This document shows, in pieces, positions 17,675 through 25,741 of a DNA stretch of 36,613 bases; position 1 is the stretch's first letter, and each line of letters begins with the position of its first letter. Below the pieces are notes generated by a model that worked only from the letters and a program-made list of their open reading frames with translations, was not told the DNA's origin and searched no databases. The position numbers were made by a program, and so were the translations under genes. This stretch comes from CAZPUI01 sp964415525 (lineage in GTDB: Bacteria; Acidobacteriota; Holophagae; Holophagales; Holophagaceae): contig CAYQAS010000037.1 of assembly GCA_964415525.1 (NCBI GenBank), forward strand, positions 1-36,613, given 5' to 3'.

Positions 17675-17872
17675 CCTGGAGGCAAGGGACGACGGGGTGC
17701 ACGGAAGTCGAATGTCCAGATACCAGTCAAGACAGTGCCTTCTCCATGGGCGCCGTCCACTTTTAGTCATCCGTTTCCTGGAAGGCCAGGATCCGCTGAT
17801 CTTGGCTGTCGTGAGATTCCATCGCGCGGCCACGGGGCAAATTCACGCCATGCGCGGTTTCAATGCCATGGC

Positions 17873-17892
17873 GGCGGATGTTGCGGTCCGCC
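17873..17892 (-). terminator. Inverted repeat at the end of the permease operon
   Basis: GGCGGA (17873-17878) and TCCGCC (17887-17892) pair around an 8-nt loop, 1 nt after the stop of the last gene. The stem is short and no T-run follows, so termination here is only possible. Confidence 0.35.
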
Positions 17893-17893
17893 C

Positions 17894-18235
17894 TCAGTTC
17901 AGCGGTCGCAGGTGGACTTCGAGGGGATCCAGGTCCTTCCGGACCACGGCTTCGTAGGCGAAGTAGTTGGGCCGGCGGTAGAGCCAGTGGAAGAGCCGGA
18001 TCAGAACGCCGGGCCGGGAGAGCCAGGATTCGGACTGCCGGAAGGCCCCGAGTTCCGCCTGGGCCTCTGGGGTCTGGCACCGCCGGATGCGCATGTAGAG
18101 CGCCGAGTCCCGCTCCGGCGGCACCGCCACGACGATCACCACTGGGCAGCGCCGCACGACCAGACGGTCGAGTTCCCGGTAGAAGGCGAGGGAGTCATCA
18201 AAGGCGAGGGTCGCGGGAACGGGGCCTGGCGTCAC
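17894..18235 (-). CDS. Small unrecognised protein, last gene of the permease operon
   Basis: 113 aa. A GTG start at 18235 is chosen because GGAGG lies 7 nt before it. The sequence has a beta strand of hydrophobics (CPVVIVVAVP), an Arg-rich stretch (YMRIRRC) and an aromatic-rich middle (LIRLFHWLYRRPNYFAYEAVV). I recognise no family. There is no signal peptide; the LIRLFHWLY part could sit on a membrane surface. It starts 37 nt after the last ADOP stop, on the same strand, so it is probably co-transcribed. It may be an accessory factor of the transporter or an unrelated passenger. Confidence 0.6.
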   Translation of the reverse strand: MTPGPVPATLAFDDSLAFYRELDRLVVRRCPVVIVVAVPPERDSALYMRIRRCQTPEAQAELGAFRQSESWLSRPGVLIRLFHWLYRRPNYFAYEAVVRKDLDPLEVHLRPLN

Positions 18236-18272
18236 GGGGCATCCTCCGGCTCCCAGTATGGCAAACGGAGGC

Positions 18273-20624
18273 TCACTCCGAACGCAGAGCCGCCATCGGT
18301 TGAATCCGCGCCGCCCGCAAGGCGGGCAGGAGGCAGGCCAGGGCCGCCGCGAGGCTCAGGGCGAGGCAGCTCCAGACCAACACCGCGCCGTCGATCCCGG
18401 CGAAGCCCGCGCTCTGGCTCACGAGCAGGCGCGAGGCGGCGATGGAGAGCCCCGCACCGGCGGCCAGGCCGGGCACGAGCGGCAGCAGGGAGCCTTTTGC
18501 CAGCACCGCAAGGATGCGGCCCGGACCCGCGCCGAGGACAACGCGGATGCCGAGTTCGCGCTTGCGGGCCTCGGCGAGATGGGCGGCGAGGCCATAGAGG
18601 CCACAGAGGCTGAGGATCAGCGCCAGGGCGCCCATGACCGCGCTCAGGAGTAGGAGCTGGCGGGGTTGAGCGAGCTGTTCGTCCCGCAGGTCCTCCAGGC
18701 ATTCCACCGTGAAGGGGACGCCGTTCAGGATCGTGCCCAGCGCGGCCTTGAGGGCGGTCTTCACGGTCCGGGGCGCCCCCTCGGCGCGGACAAGGATCGT
18801 GGCGTGAGGCTGCTCGGTCAGGGCGCTCTGCCGGTGCATGGGCACGAACGAGAAGGGGCGCTCCGCGCCGGTTGGTCCCGCCAGACGCAGGTCCGGCACG
18901 ACCCCGACGACTTCCTGATCGCCATCCCGCATCTCGTTACGCTTGCCCAGGGGAGACTCGCCCGGCCACTTGACCTCCGCGTAGCGCAGGCTCACCACGA
19001 TGCGGCGCCGGTCCTCATCCCCCGCCTCCAGCGCCCGGCCTTGAAGCGGGCGCACGCCGAGCAGGGCAAGGGTCCCGGCCTCGCCCGTCATGTAGTAGGC
19101 GCTGAAGGCTCTTCCGCCCATGAGGGTCAGGCCGCCCATGGGCAGACCGCGTCCCAGAGCCACACCGGTCACGCCGGGCAGGCCTTTGAGGCGCGTCAGG
19201 GAGGGATCCAGCAGGGGCGCAAGCTCCGCCTCCTTCCGCCCCACCTTGCTGGGCTGCATCTGGACGAGGTAGCGTCCCTTGAGTTCGAAGCCCAGGGGAA
19301 TGGACAGCTGCTGGCGAAGGTCTTTCAGGCAGAGGGCCGAAGCGCTAAGCAGGACGAGGGCGAGGGCCGCCTGGCCCGCCACCAGCAGGCCCCGGGTTCG
19401 GGTTCCGGTCGCCCGGGTGCCCGCCCCCTTCAGGGGACTGCCAAGATCCATACGCCGCACCTGGAGATGAACGAGACCCGCCAGGGCGGCACCCAGCAGG
19501 AGCGCCAGCCCCAGCGTGGCGCCCGCGGCCCAGAAGCCGAAGGCCAGGTGGACCTTCGGCGGATAGGGCAACAGGGCCTGGAGGGCCTGCAGGAATGGAC
19601 CGGAAGCCAGGGCGAGCCCCAGGGCGGCGATCCCAGCGAGACCCGCCAGGACCAGGTTTTCGATCAGCACCATGCGGAAGATCGAGCCTCCGCTCGCCCC
19701 GAGTGCCGCCCGCAGCGCCAGGTCCGGGCGGCGCCTGTGGAGCCGAGCCGTCTGGAGCGCCAGCACGTTGGCGACCCCAATGGTGAGGATGAGGAGGCTG
19801 GCGGCATGGAGCCCTGCGAGACCGCGCCCCAGCTTGGCCCGCAGGATCGGCGGCATGGGCTGGTAGGGCTTGACGTCCATGTGCCAGCCGTCCGCCCAGG
19901 GGAGGATCGAGAGGCGGGCCTTGAGCTGTTCCGCCGTCACGCCGGATCGGAGGCGCACGAGCACCTGGGCCCACCCACGCACGGGGTGGGTCGCCGGAAA
20001 GGGCCAGTCCTGGCAGGGCACGAGCACCTCCGCCCCGCGGTTGAACTGGTGGCCCTCGAAGCGCTGGGGCAGCACGCCCACGATCGTAGCGTCCGCCCCG
20101 TTCAGGGGCAGGAGGCTCCCCAGCACGTCCCCGCGACCCTGAAGGCGGGTCTTCCAGAAGCGGTGGCTCACCACGGCCAGCGCCGGTGGCTTGCGCAGCC
20201 ACGTCTCCCCGGCCTGGAAGCCCCGCCCCAGAAAGGGCTGGATGCCGCAGACCGGCAGGTAGCCGTCGCTCACCTCCGCCACCTGCACGGACTCCAGGCC
20301 ATCTGGGCGGTTCCAGGAGCGGGGCCGGGGCTCGTGAGCCATGCCGATCATGGCCACTTCAGGCAGGTTCCGGGCGGCCTCGAAGGCCGAGTTACTGCCC
20401 TCCGCATCGTTGGGTCCTGGGGTGCGGGAAAGGTCGTGAATCTCCAGCAGGGCCTCCGGCGCCGCCACCGGCGCGGAGCGCAGCAGGAAGGCTCGGCTGA
20501 GCACGAGGAGCGAGCCGTTCAGGCCAAGCCCCAGCGCCAGCGCCAGCACGCTGAAGAGGGTGAAGGCCCGGTCACGGGCGAGCCCACGCAAGGCAGAACG
20601 CAGATCCAGGGAAAGCGAAACCAT
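18273..20624 (-). CDS. ADOP-type MacB/FtsX permease (sixth in operon, divergent)
   Basis: 783 aa with the duplicated MacB_PCD-FtsX layout: helix about 21-45, a periplasmic domain, three helices (268-290, 315-340, 360-385), a helix at 411-433, a second periplasmic domain and three C-terminal helices. The family ending ARIQPMAALRSE is present. It is the most divergent of the six: the usual FGGDPxxVG region reads LQGRGDVLG, and the two cytoplasmic coupling motifs are RLHRRRPDLALRAALGAS and EARKRELGIRVVLGAG. There is no ATPase domain, so it must borrow one, most simply the one encoded upstream in this operon. The start ATG at 20624 is preceded by a leader homologous to that of the previous permease gene. 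Confidence 0.9.
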   Translation of the reverse strand: MVSLSLDLRSALRGLARDRAFTLFSVLALALGLGLNGSLLVLSRAFLLRSAPVAAPEALLEIHDLSRTPGPNDAEGSNSAFEAARNLPEVAMIGMAHEPRPRSWNRPDGLESVQVAEVSDGYLPVCGIQPFLGRGFQAGETWLRKPPALAVVSHRFWKTRLQGRGDVLGSLLPLNGADATIVGVLPQRFEGHQFNRGAEVLVPCQDWPFPATHPVRGWAQVLVRLRSGVTAEQLKARLSILPWADGWHMDVKPYQPMPPILRAKLGRGLAGLHAASLLILTIGVANVLALQTARLHRRRPDLALRAALGASGGSIFRMVLIENLVLAGLAGIAALGLALASGPFLQALQALLPYPPKVHLAFGFWAAGATLGLALLLGAALAGLVHLQVRRMDLGSPLKGAGTRATGTRTRGLLVAGQAALALVLLSASALCLKDLRQQLSIPLGFELKGRYLVQMQPSKVGRKEAELAPLLDPSLTRLKGLPGVTGVALGRGLPMGGLTLMGGRAFSAYYMTGEAGTLALLGVRPLQGRALEAGDEDRRRIVVSLRYAEVKWPGESPLGKRNEMRDGDQEVVGVVPDLRLAGPTGAERPFSFVPMHRQSALTEQPHATILVRAEGAPRTVKTALKAALGTILNGVPFTVECLEDLRDEQLAQPRQLLLLSAVMGALALILSLCGLYGLAAHLAEARKRELGIRVVLGAGPGRILAVLAKGSLLPLVPGLAAGAGLSIAASRLLVSQSAGFAGIDGAVLVWSCLALSLAAALACLLPALRAARIQPMAALRSE

Positions 20625-20769
20625 GAAGACCTCGAAGGCGTCTCAGGACACCCGAGCACACTGCAACAGAGATGCCATATTGTTTTTGTTGTTTTGATTC
20701 ATGTTGAAATCAATCAACTTCATGCTCCCGTCCCGATCCCGGCACGCTGCGTCCCGCGAGTGGGATGAT
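20625..20769 (-). repeat. Spacer before the sixth permease gene, homologous to 23086-23230
   Basis: 145 nt with three parts. Next to the upstream stop is a GC-rich dyad region (ATCCC...GGGAT around CGGCACGCTGCGTC). The middle is AT-rich and holds TTGATT...AATCAA inverted copies. Just before the start codon is TGTCCTGAGAC (20640-20650), 15 nt from the ATG. The same three parts in the same order, with matching sequence at both ends, precede the fifth permease gene. The AT-rich part could hold an internal promoter. Confidence 0.7.
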
Positions 20770-23085
20770 TCATTCGCTGCGCAGAGCCTCGGAGGGCGAC
20801 ACTCGAGCGGCGCGCCAGGCCGCGGGGAGGCAGGCGAGGAGGGTGGCGACGGCAAGGAGCAGGGCCGCTGCCGTCAAAACATTTGGATCGAATGCGCCCA
20901 GCACCGGAACCCGGGCCTGGAGAAGGTTGCCCAGGGCGCTCGCTCCCAGCAGACCCGCCGCGAGGCCCATGGCCAGCATGCGGCCCCCGGTCCCCATCAC
21001 CAGACCCGCCAGGGTGAACGGTGTGGCGCCGAGCGCGGCGCGGACGCCCAATTCCCGGCGCCGCTGCCGGAAGAGCTGGGTCAACAGTCCGACCGTTCCA
21101 AGCGCCGCCAGCAGGGCGGAGACGCCGGAGAGCACCGCCAGGGGCAGGGCCGCTTGGCGGGCTCCCGCCGTGGCGTCCTCGATCACGGTCTCGAAGCGCC
21201 GCAGATGGCCCATGGCCAGCTGGGGATCCACCGCCCGCAGCGCGCCCCGCACCTGGGCGTCCAGGGTGGCGGAGTCCGCCTGGGAACGCAGCAGGACCGA
21301 CAGGCTTGGGATGGACAGACCGGGCGGAATCGGCATGAAATACTGCGCCCGGATGGGCTCGTCCAGCCCATGCTCCCGTGCACCGCTCACGACCCCCACT
21401 ACGGTCTGGAAGCCTCCGACGACCCCCAAGCGGCGACCCACGGCGGGCTCGTTCGGCCACACCGAGCGCGCCAGGGGCTCGCTCACCACCACGCCATCCC
21501 GGTCCTCCACCCGCAGGTCCCGACCCGCCACGAGGCGCATGCCGAAACTTTTGGCCACCGGCCCCGCCACGAAGTGGTGCCAGGCCGAAGCCTCCTGTTC
21601 CTGCCCCTCGCCCCGCACGTGGCCATCGCCTCCCGCGTTGTAGATCGGGATGGGGTTGCCCACGAGGGCCGCCTCCATACCCGGCAATTCCGCCAAACGC
21701 GCCGCCAGAGCCGGACCCCAGATCGAGCCTCGGGACACCTGGGACGCCGGTACGACGATGGAACCGACATGCAGCCGCCGCGTCTCGAACCCTGGCCCCC
21801 GCTGGAGTTGGATCCAGAGAGAGCGCAGCAGCAGACCCGCCCCCGCCAGGAGGACGAAGCTGAGAGCCAGTTCCGCCGCCACCAGAAGCTGCCGCGCGCC
21901 ACTCCGGGAGCTGGCCTTGCGATCCAGGCCCCTCAGACTCTCCGCGGGCCGAATGCGCAGGGCGCGCCACGCAGCCAGCAGGCTGGCCCCCAGCCCCGCC
22001 AGGAGGCCCAGCAGGGGAGCGGCGCCCAATACCCACAGGGGGCGGGGCGGCGCGGCCGTCAGTCCGAGCTGGGTGGACAGGAAGTGTCGCAGGGGTGCCT
22101 CCAGCAGCAGCCCCGCGAGGGCACCCAGCAGCCCGAAGCCCAGGCCCTCCGCCGCCACCTGCGCGGCGAGGCGCCGGGGGGAGGCGCCCAGCACACCCTG
22201 GAGAACGAGGATGCCCTGGCGCTCCGTCTGCCGGGCCAGGAGGAGGCCACCCGCGTTGGCGCAGGCCACCAGCAGCATCAGGCCCACAGCCCAGCCCAGG
22301 AGATTCAGTCGATCCCGGAAGGGGCGGATCTTGTCCTCTGCCAGGGGCGCCACCCTGAGTCCCGCGGAGGCGGGCTGAAAGCGTCCCTCCAGGGCCTTGG
22401 TCCATGCGCTGGCCGCCGCCAGGGTCGCGCCCGGGCGCAACCGCCCCACCATCTCGTAATCCACGCTCGCCCGAGGTGTGAGCTCCCTCGCCTCGAAGGC
22501 GATGGGAAGAATGACTTGAGGACGGCGCACCCGTCGGGTCGGCGCCTCGAAGTCCGGCGGCAGAATGCCCACCACCACGCGGTCCAGGCCACCTATGCGC
22601 AGGCTTCGGCCCACCAGGGACGGATCCCCGCCAAAGCGCTCCACCCACAGGCCGTGGCTCAGGATGACGGCGCCGGGGCCCCCAAAACGGTCCTCCTCCC
22701 GCGTGAAGGAGAGCCGCCCCAGGGTGGGTCTCACCTTGAGCAACGGGAGCAGTTCCCCACTCACCCGCATGGCCGCCACGGGCCTCAGGCCATCCGGCCC
22801 CTCCAGGCTCGCACTGCCACTCCCGACCGCCCCCAGGGCCTCGAAAGGCCCTGGTTCCTTCACCAAGGTCTCGACATGGAAGCCGCTGAACTGGGCCCGC
22901 GAAATCCCCGGAAACGTGCGCCAGACCGCCACGAGCTTCGAAGGCTCGGGATAAGGCACGGCGCGCAGCAACAGCCGATCCAGCAGCGAGCCCAGGGCCG
23001 AAGCGGCACCCAGCCCGAGGGCCAAGGCCAGCACCGCCAGCAGACTCGGCAGGGGAGCACACAACAGGGAACGAAAGAAACGCAT
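20770..23085 (-). CDS. ADOP-type MacB/FtsX permease (fifth in operon)
   Basis: 771 aa from the ATG at 23085 (MRFFRSLL); the frame is open 18 codons further but the homologous leader shows that this ATG is the start. It has the duplicated MacB_PCD-FtsX layout, with the first helix from about residue 12 (SLLAVLALALGLGAASALGSLL), the periplasmic motif RFGGDPSLVGRSLRIGG, VACANAGGLLLARQTERQ before the second and third helices, and the C-terminal coupling helix QRRRELGVRAALGAT. It ends RVSPSEALRSE. No ATPase domain. The protein lies in the inner membrane with large periplasmic domains. Its 3' end and downstream spacer have a decayed second copy just upstream of this gene, at 23191-23300. Confidence 0.92.
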   Translation of the reverse strand: MRFFRSLLCAPLPSLLAVLALALGLGAASALGSLLDRLLLRAVPYPEPSKLVAVWRTFPGISRAQFSGFHVETLVKEPGPFEALGAVGSGSASLEGPDGLRPVAAMRVSGELLPLLKVRPTLGRLSFTREEDRFGGPGAVILSHGLWVERFGGDPSLVGRSLRIGGLDRVVVGILPPDFEAPTRRVRRPQVILPIAFEARELTPRASVDYEMVGRLRPGATLAAASAWTKALEGRFQPASAGLRVAPLAEDKIRPFRDRLNLLGWAVGLMLLVACANAGGLLLARQTERQGILVLQGVLGASPRRLAAQVAAEGLGFGLLGALAGLLLEAPLRHFLSTQLGLTAAPPRPLWVLGAAPLLGLLAGLGASLLAAWRALRIRPAESLRGLDRKASSRSGARQLLVAAELALSFVLLAGAGLLLRSLWIQLQRGPGFETRRLHVGSIVVPASQVSRGSIWGPALAARLAELPGMEAALVGNPIPIYNAGGDGHVRGEGQEQEASAWHHFVAGPVAKSFGMRLVAGRDLRVEDRDGVVVSEPLARSVWPNEPAVGRRLGVVGGFQTVVGVVSGAREHGLDEPIRAQYFMPIPPGLSIPSLSVLLRSQADSATLDAQVRGALRAVDPQLAMGHLRRFETVIEDATAGARQAALPLAVLSGVSALLAALGTVGLLTQLFRQRRRELGVRAALGATPFTLAGLVMGTGGRMLAMGLAAGLLGASALGNLLQARVPVLGAFDPNVLTAAALLLAVATLLACLPAAWRAARVSPSEALRSE

Positions 23086-23230
23086 GAAGGCCTCGAAAGA
23101 TGTCTCAGGACAGCCCTTGGGAAGCAATGGAGATGACACAACGTATAGCTAGATATAATTAGATTTGTATCAATACTCATAGAACGACGGATCCCACTCC
23201 CGGCACGCAACGTCTCAGAAGTGGGATGAT
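23086..23230 (-). repeat. Spacer before the fifth permease gene, homologous to 20625-20769
   Basis: TGTCCTGAGAC lies at 23102-23112, 16 nt before the ATG. The middle (about 23140-23185) is very AT-rich, with TTGATA followed by TAGCTATA at promoter-like spacing on the minus strand. Beyond it ATCCCACT (23191-23198) and AGTGGGAT (23220-23227) form a perfect 8-bp inverted repeat around TCCCGGCACGC, an 11-mer shared exactly with the other spacer. Confidence 0.7.
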
Positions 23231-23300
23231 GCCTTCGCGGAGCGACACCTCGGAGGCTCACACCCAAGGCGGGCTGCAAGGGGGATCGGCACCGCCACTG
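23221..23300 (-). pseudogene. Relict 3' tail of a lost ADOP permease gene
   Basis: The first ~60 nt align without gaps to the end of the fifth permease gene and its stop region: GTGGGATGAT is identical, and I count about 41 matches in 60. The CCTCCGAGG core of the conserved C-terminal SEAL codons is kept, but the stop codon and frame are broken, so the typical ending RVSPSEALRSE is no longer encoded. It lies between the stop of the fourth permease gene (23353) and the duplicated spacer. The upstream limit of the relict is uncertain. Confidence 0.55.
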
Positions 23301-23352
23301 CATCGGGCCAGCGACACGAGCTTAAGGGCAGAAATCGTGCGCCAGACTCCGA

Positions 23353-25737
23353 TCACTCCGATTTCAGCGCCACCGCTGGCTGGACCCGGGCGGCGCGCAG
23401 GGCGGGCAGGAGGGCGGCGAGCAGGGCCACCCCGCCGAGGGCCAGGGTCGCGAGGGCGAGCAGCAGGGGATCGCTGGCGGAGACCCCGAAAACAAGGGCC
23501 TTGAGCACGTGGCCCGAGGCCAGGGCGAGCACGACCCCCGTGCCGAGGCCGAGGGCGATGAGCACGAGGCCCCTCTGCACGACCTCCCAGACCACCTGGG
23601 CGTTCTGCCCACCCAGGGCCTTGCGGATGCCGATCTCCCGGGTGCGCTGGGCAACGGTCTGAGCCATCACGCCGTAGATGCCTGCTGCGGCCAGGGCGAG
23701 GGCCAGGGCGGCGAGTACCCCAAGGAGGCGGGCTTGGTGGCGGTCCTGTTCCAGGGTTAGTTCGAGCCTTCCCCGCAGGGTGCGGATGGCGGTCACGGGA
23801 AGATCCGGGTCCAGACCCTTCAGTCGAGCGCGCAGGCCGGGAAGCACCGCAAGGGGATCGCCCTGGGTGCGCAGCACCAGATGGCTCGTCCGCAGACCGC
23901 CTCCATCCACAGGAAAGAAGATGGCGTCCAGGGCTTGGTCCACCCGGGGACCATCGAAGCGCACATCCTCCACCAGACCCACCACCGTCAGCGGGATGGG
24001 CGCCCCTGGGCGATTCCATGCCAAGGCCTGCCCGATGGGATCCTGATCGGGCCAGCACCGGGCCGCCAGCGACCGGCTTACCAGGATCTGGTGGGGCTGT
24101 TCCAGGGCATCGGTGGGGGCAAGGTCCCTCCCCTTCAGCAGGGTCATGCCCAGGGCCGCCAGGGTCCCCGGAGCCTGGCCAATGGTGTAGGCCGTCAGGC
24201 GCAGCTCGGGGTGGCCCGGCAGGGCGTAAGCAGACTTCCCCTGATAGTCCGGGGGAATGCGCTGACCCAGGCCCACCTGGGTGACCCCTGGCACATCTGC
24301 GCAAGCGGCCAGCACCTTGGCGACATAGGCGGCACGGCCCACCCCCTCCGTGTGGGTGCGGCTGTCGGGGCTCACGCTGAAGACGAGGGCCCGGTCGGGC
24401 TCGAAGCCCAGGGATGCCTGGTCCAGCTTCCGCAGGCTCTGAAAGAGCACGCCGAAGGCCGCCAGGAGGGCGAGGGAGAGGGCCACCTGGGCCGACACCA
24501 GGCCGTTCCGAAGCCAAGGATGACGCCTACCTTGGCTGGTCTTGCCTCCGGCTTGCAGCTCCGTCACCAGGTTCCCGCGGGCAGCCAGCAGGGCGCTCGC
24601 CAGTGCCCCCACCAGAGCCGACCCCAGGGCGGTGCCGAAGGCGAAGATCAGCAGGGGCAGATCCAGCCCCGTGGCCGCGTGCAATTCATCCGGCACGAGG
24701 GGCAGCAGGAGGCGCTGCAGGGCGAGGCAAAGGAAGAGCCCCGCGATGCCCCCTCCCACGGCCAGCAGCACACCTTCGGCCAGGAAGGGACGCAATCCGT
24801 CGAACCGAGTGCCTCCCAGGGCCTGCCGCAGGGCGGTCTCCCGCTGGCGCTGCACGGCCCGGCCCACCATCAGGTTGGCCAGATTGGCGCAGGCGATGAG
24901 CAGGACCAGACCGCCAGTGAGCCCCAGCAGCAGCCCCCGGGGCCGCTGATCGCCATATAGGAAGGTCCTGAAGGCCGTGGCCTGCAGAGGCGCATCCGCG
25001 AGGGTAGGCCGCTCCCGGACCAGCCCACCGTGCACCCGGGCGAGGTCGGCCCTGGCATGGGTCAGGTCCATGCCCGGTTTCAGACGGCCCAGGGTGTTCT
25101 GGATGTATGCGCCCCACTGGATCTGCATCTCCTGAGACGTCGGACCGTCCGCCGTGAAGCCCTGGGGGTCGTACTGGAACCGGAAGCTGGGAGGGAGGAT
25201 CCCCACCACGGTGTAATCCCGGGTCTCCAGGTTGAGGGTGCGCCCCACAAGGGTAGGATCGCCCCCGAAGCGCGCGCGCCAGAAGGCGTGGGTGAGCACC
25301 ACCGCCCGTGTCCCGTCATCGGATGGCAGGAGCGTCCGCCCCAGGAGGGCCTGCACCCCGAGCGTCGGGAAGAAGGAACCCGTCACGCCAAGGGTGCTGA
25401 GGGTCCCCGTTTCCCCCTGTCCCCGGAGCGTCATGCGCCGGGGGTAGGAGAACACGGCCATGTCCGTGAACGTCTGCTGCCGCTCCCGAAGGGCTTGGAC
25501 ATATGGCGCGGGAAGGGCCAGAAAGCCCCGGTCGGGAAAGAGCTTCGCGTTCTCCACATGGACATAGACCAGTTCCTGCGGACGGTGAAACGGTAGCTCC
25601 TGGATGAAGACCGCCTTGATCACAGAGAAGACCGCCGTGTTGGCTCCGACCCCCAGGGCCAGCGTGAGCAACGCCACACCGGTGAAAGCGGGAGCCCGCA
25701 GGAGGGCACGCAGGGAGGTGCGGAGGTTGCTGACCAT
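23353..25737 (-). CDS. ADOP-type MacB/FtsX permease (fourth in operon)
   Basis: 794 aa from the ATG at 25737 (MVSNLRTSLRALLRAPAF); the longer open frame overlaps the upstream gene and is not coding. It has classic family motifs: first helix VALLTLALGVGANTAVFSVI, RFGGDPTLVGRTLNLETRDYTVVGILP, IACANLANLMVGRAVQRQRETALRQALGGTR, and the C-terminal GIYGVMAQTVAQRTREIGIRKALGG. The ending is RVQPAVALKSE. The start is only 4 nt after the stop of the preceding permease gene, so the two are translationally coupled. No ATPase domain. It is among the best-preserved copies, and its coupling motifs would fit a MacB/LolD-type ATPase. Confidence 0.94.
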   Translation of the reverse strand: MVSNLRTSLRALLRAPAFTGVALLTLALGVGANTAVFSVIKAVFIQELPFHRPQELVYVHVENAKLFPDRGFLALPAPYVQALRERQQTFTDMAVFSYPRRMTLRGQGETGTLSTLGVTGSFFPTLGVQALLGRTLLPSDDGTRAVVLTHAFWRARFGGDPTLVGRTLNLETRDYTVVGILPPSFRFQYDPQGFTADGPTSQEMQIQWGAYIQNTLGRLKPGMDLTHARADLARVHGGLVRERPTLADAPLQATAFRTFLYGDQRPRGLLLGLTGGLVLLIACANLANLMVGRAVQRQRETALRQALGGTRFDGLRPFLAEGVLLAVGGGIAGLFLCLALQRLLLPLVPDELHAATGLDLPLLIFAFGTALGSALVGALASALLAARGNLVTELQAGGKTSQGRRHPWLRNGLVSAQVALSLALLAAFGVLFQSLRKLDQASLGFEPDRALVFSVSPDSRTHTEGVGRAAYVAKVLAACADVPGVTQVGLGQRIPPDYQGKSAYALPGHPELRLTAYTIGQAPGTLAALGMTLLKGRDLAPTDALEQPHQILVSRSLAARCWPDQDPIGQALAWNRPGAPIPLTVVGLVEDVRFDGPRVDQALDAIFFPVDGGGLRTSHLVLRTQGDPLAVLPGLRARLKGLDPDLPVTAIRTLRGRLELTLEQDRHQARLLGVLAALALALAAAGIYGVMAQTVAQRTREIGIRKALGGQNAQVVWEVVQRGLVLIALGLGTGVVLALASGHVLKALVFGVSASDPLLLALATLALGGVALLAALLPALRAARVQPAVALKSE

Positions 25738-25741
25738 GGGC

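Larger units (their letters stand above)
17237..17872. other. AT-rich, gene-poor patch with short repeats
   Basis: About 640 nt with no gene I can support. Base composition falls sharply: by hand count 17381-17470 is about 31% G+C against roughly 70% around it. The short frames here (for example minus 17360-17833) have Cys/Ser/Arg-rich translations with no domain and no good start. The patch holds three GATGAA/AGGGATGA tracts and three ATTCAACAC-like words, listed separately. GC rises again after about 17500. It separates the plus-strand gene block from the permease operon and may be a scar of an element or an old junction (inference). Confidence 0.6.

Noticed and set aside
17360..17833. 157-codon minus-strand frame in the AT-rich patch
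   Set aside because: Cys/Ser/Arg-rich, no domain, no good start, and it crosses a sharp change in base composition.
20701..23136. 811-codon plus-strand frame opposite the fifth permease gene
   Set aside because: Gln/His/Arg-rich shadow of a permease with conserved motifs on the minus strand.
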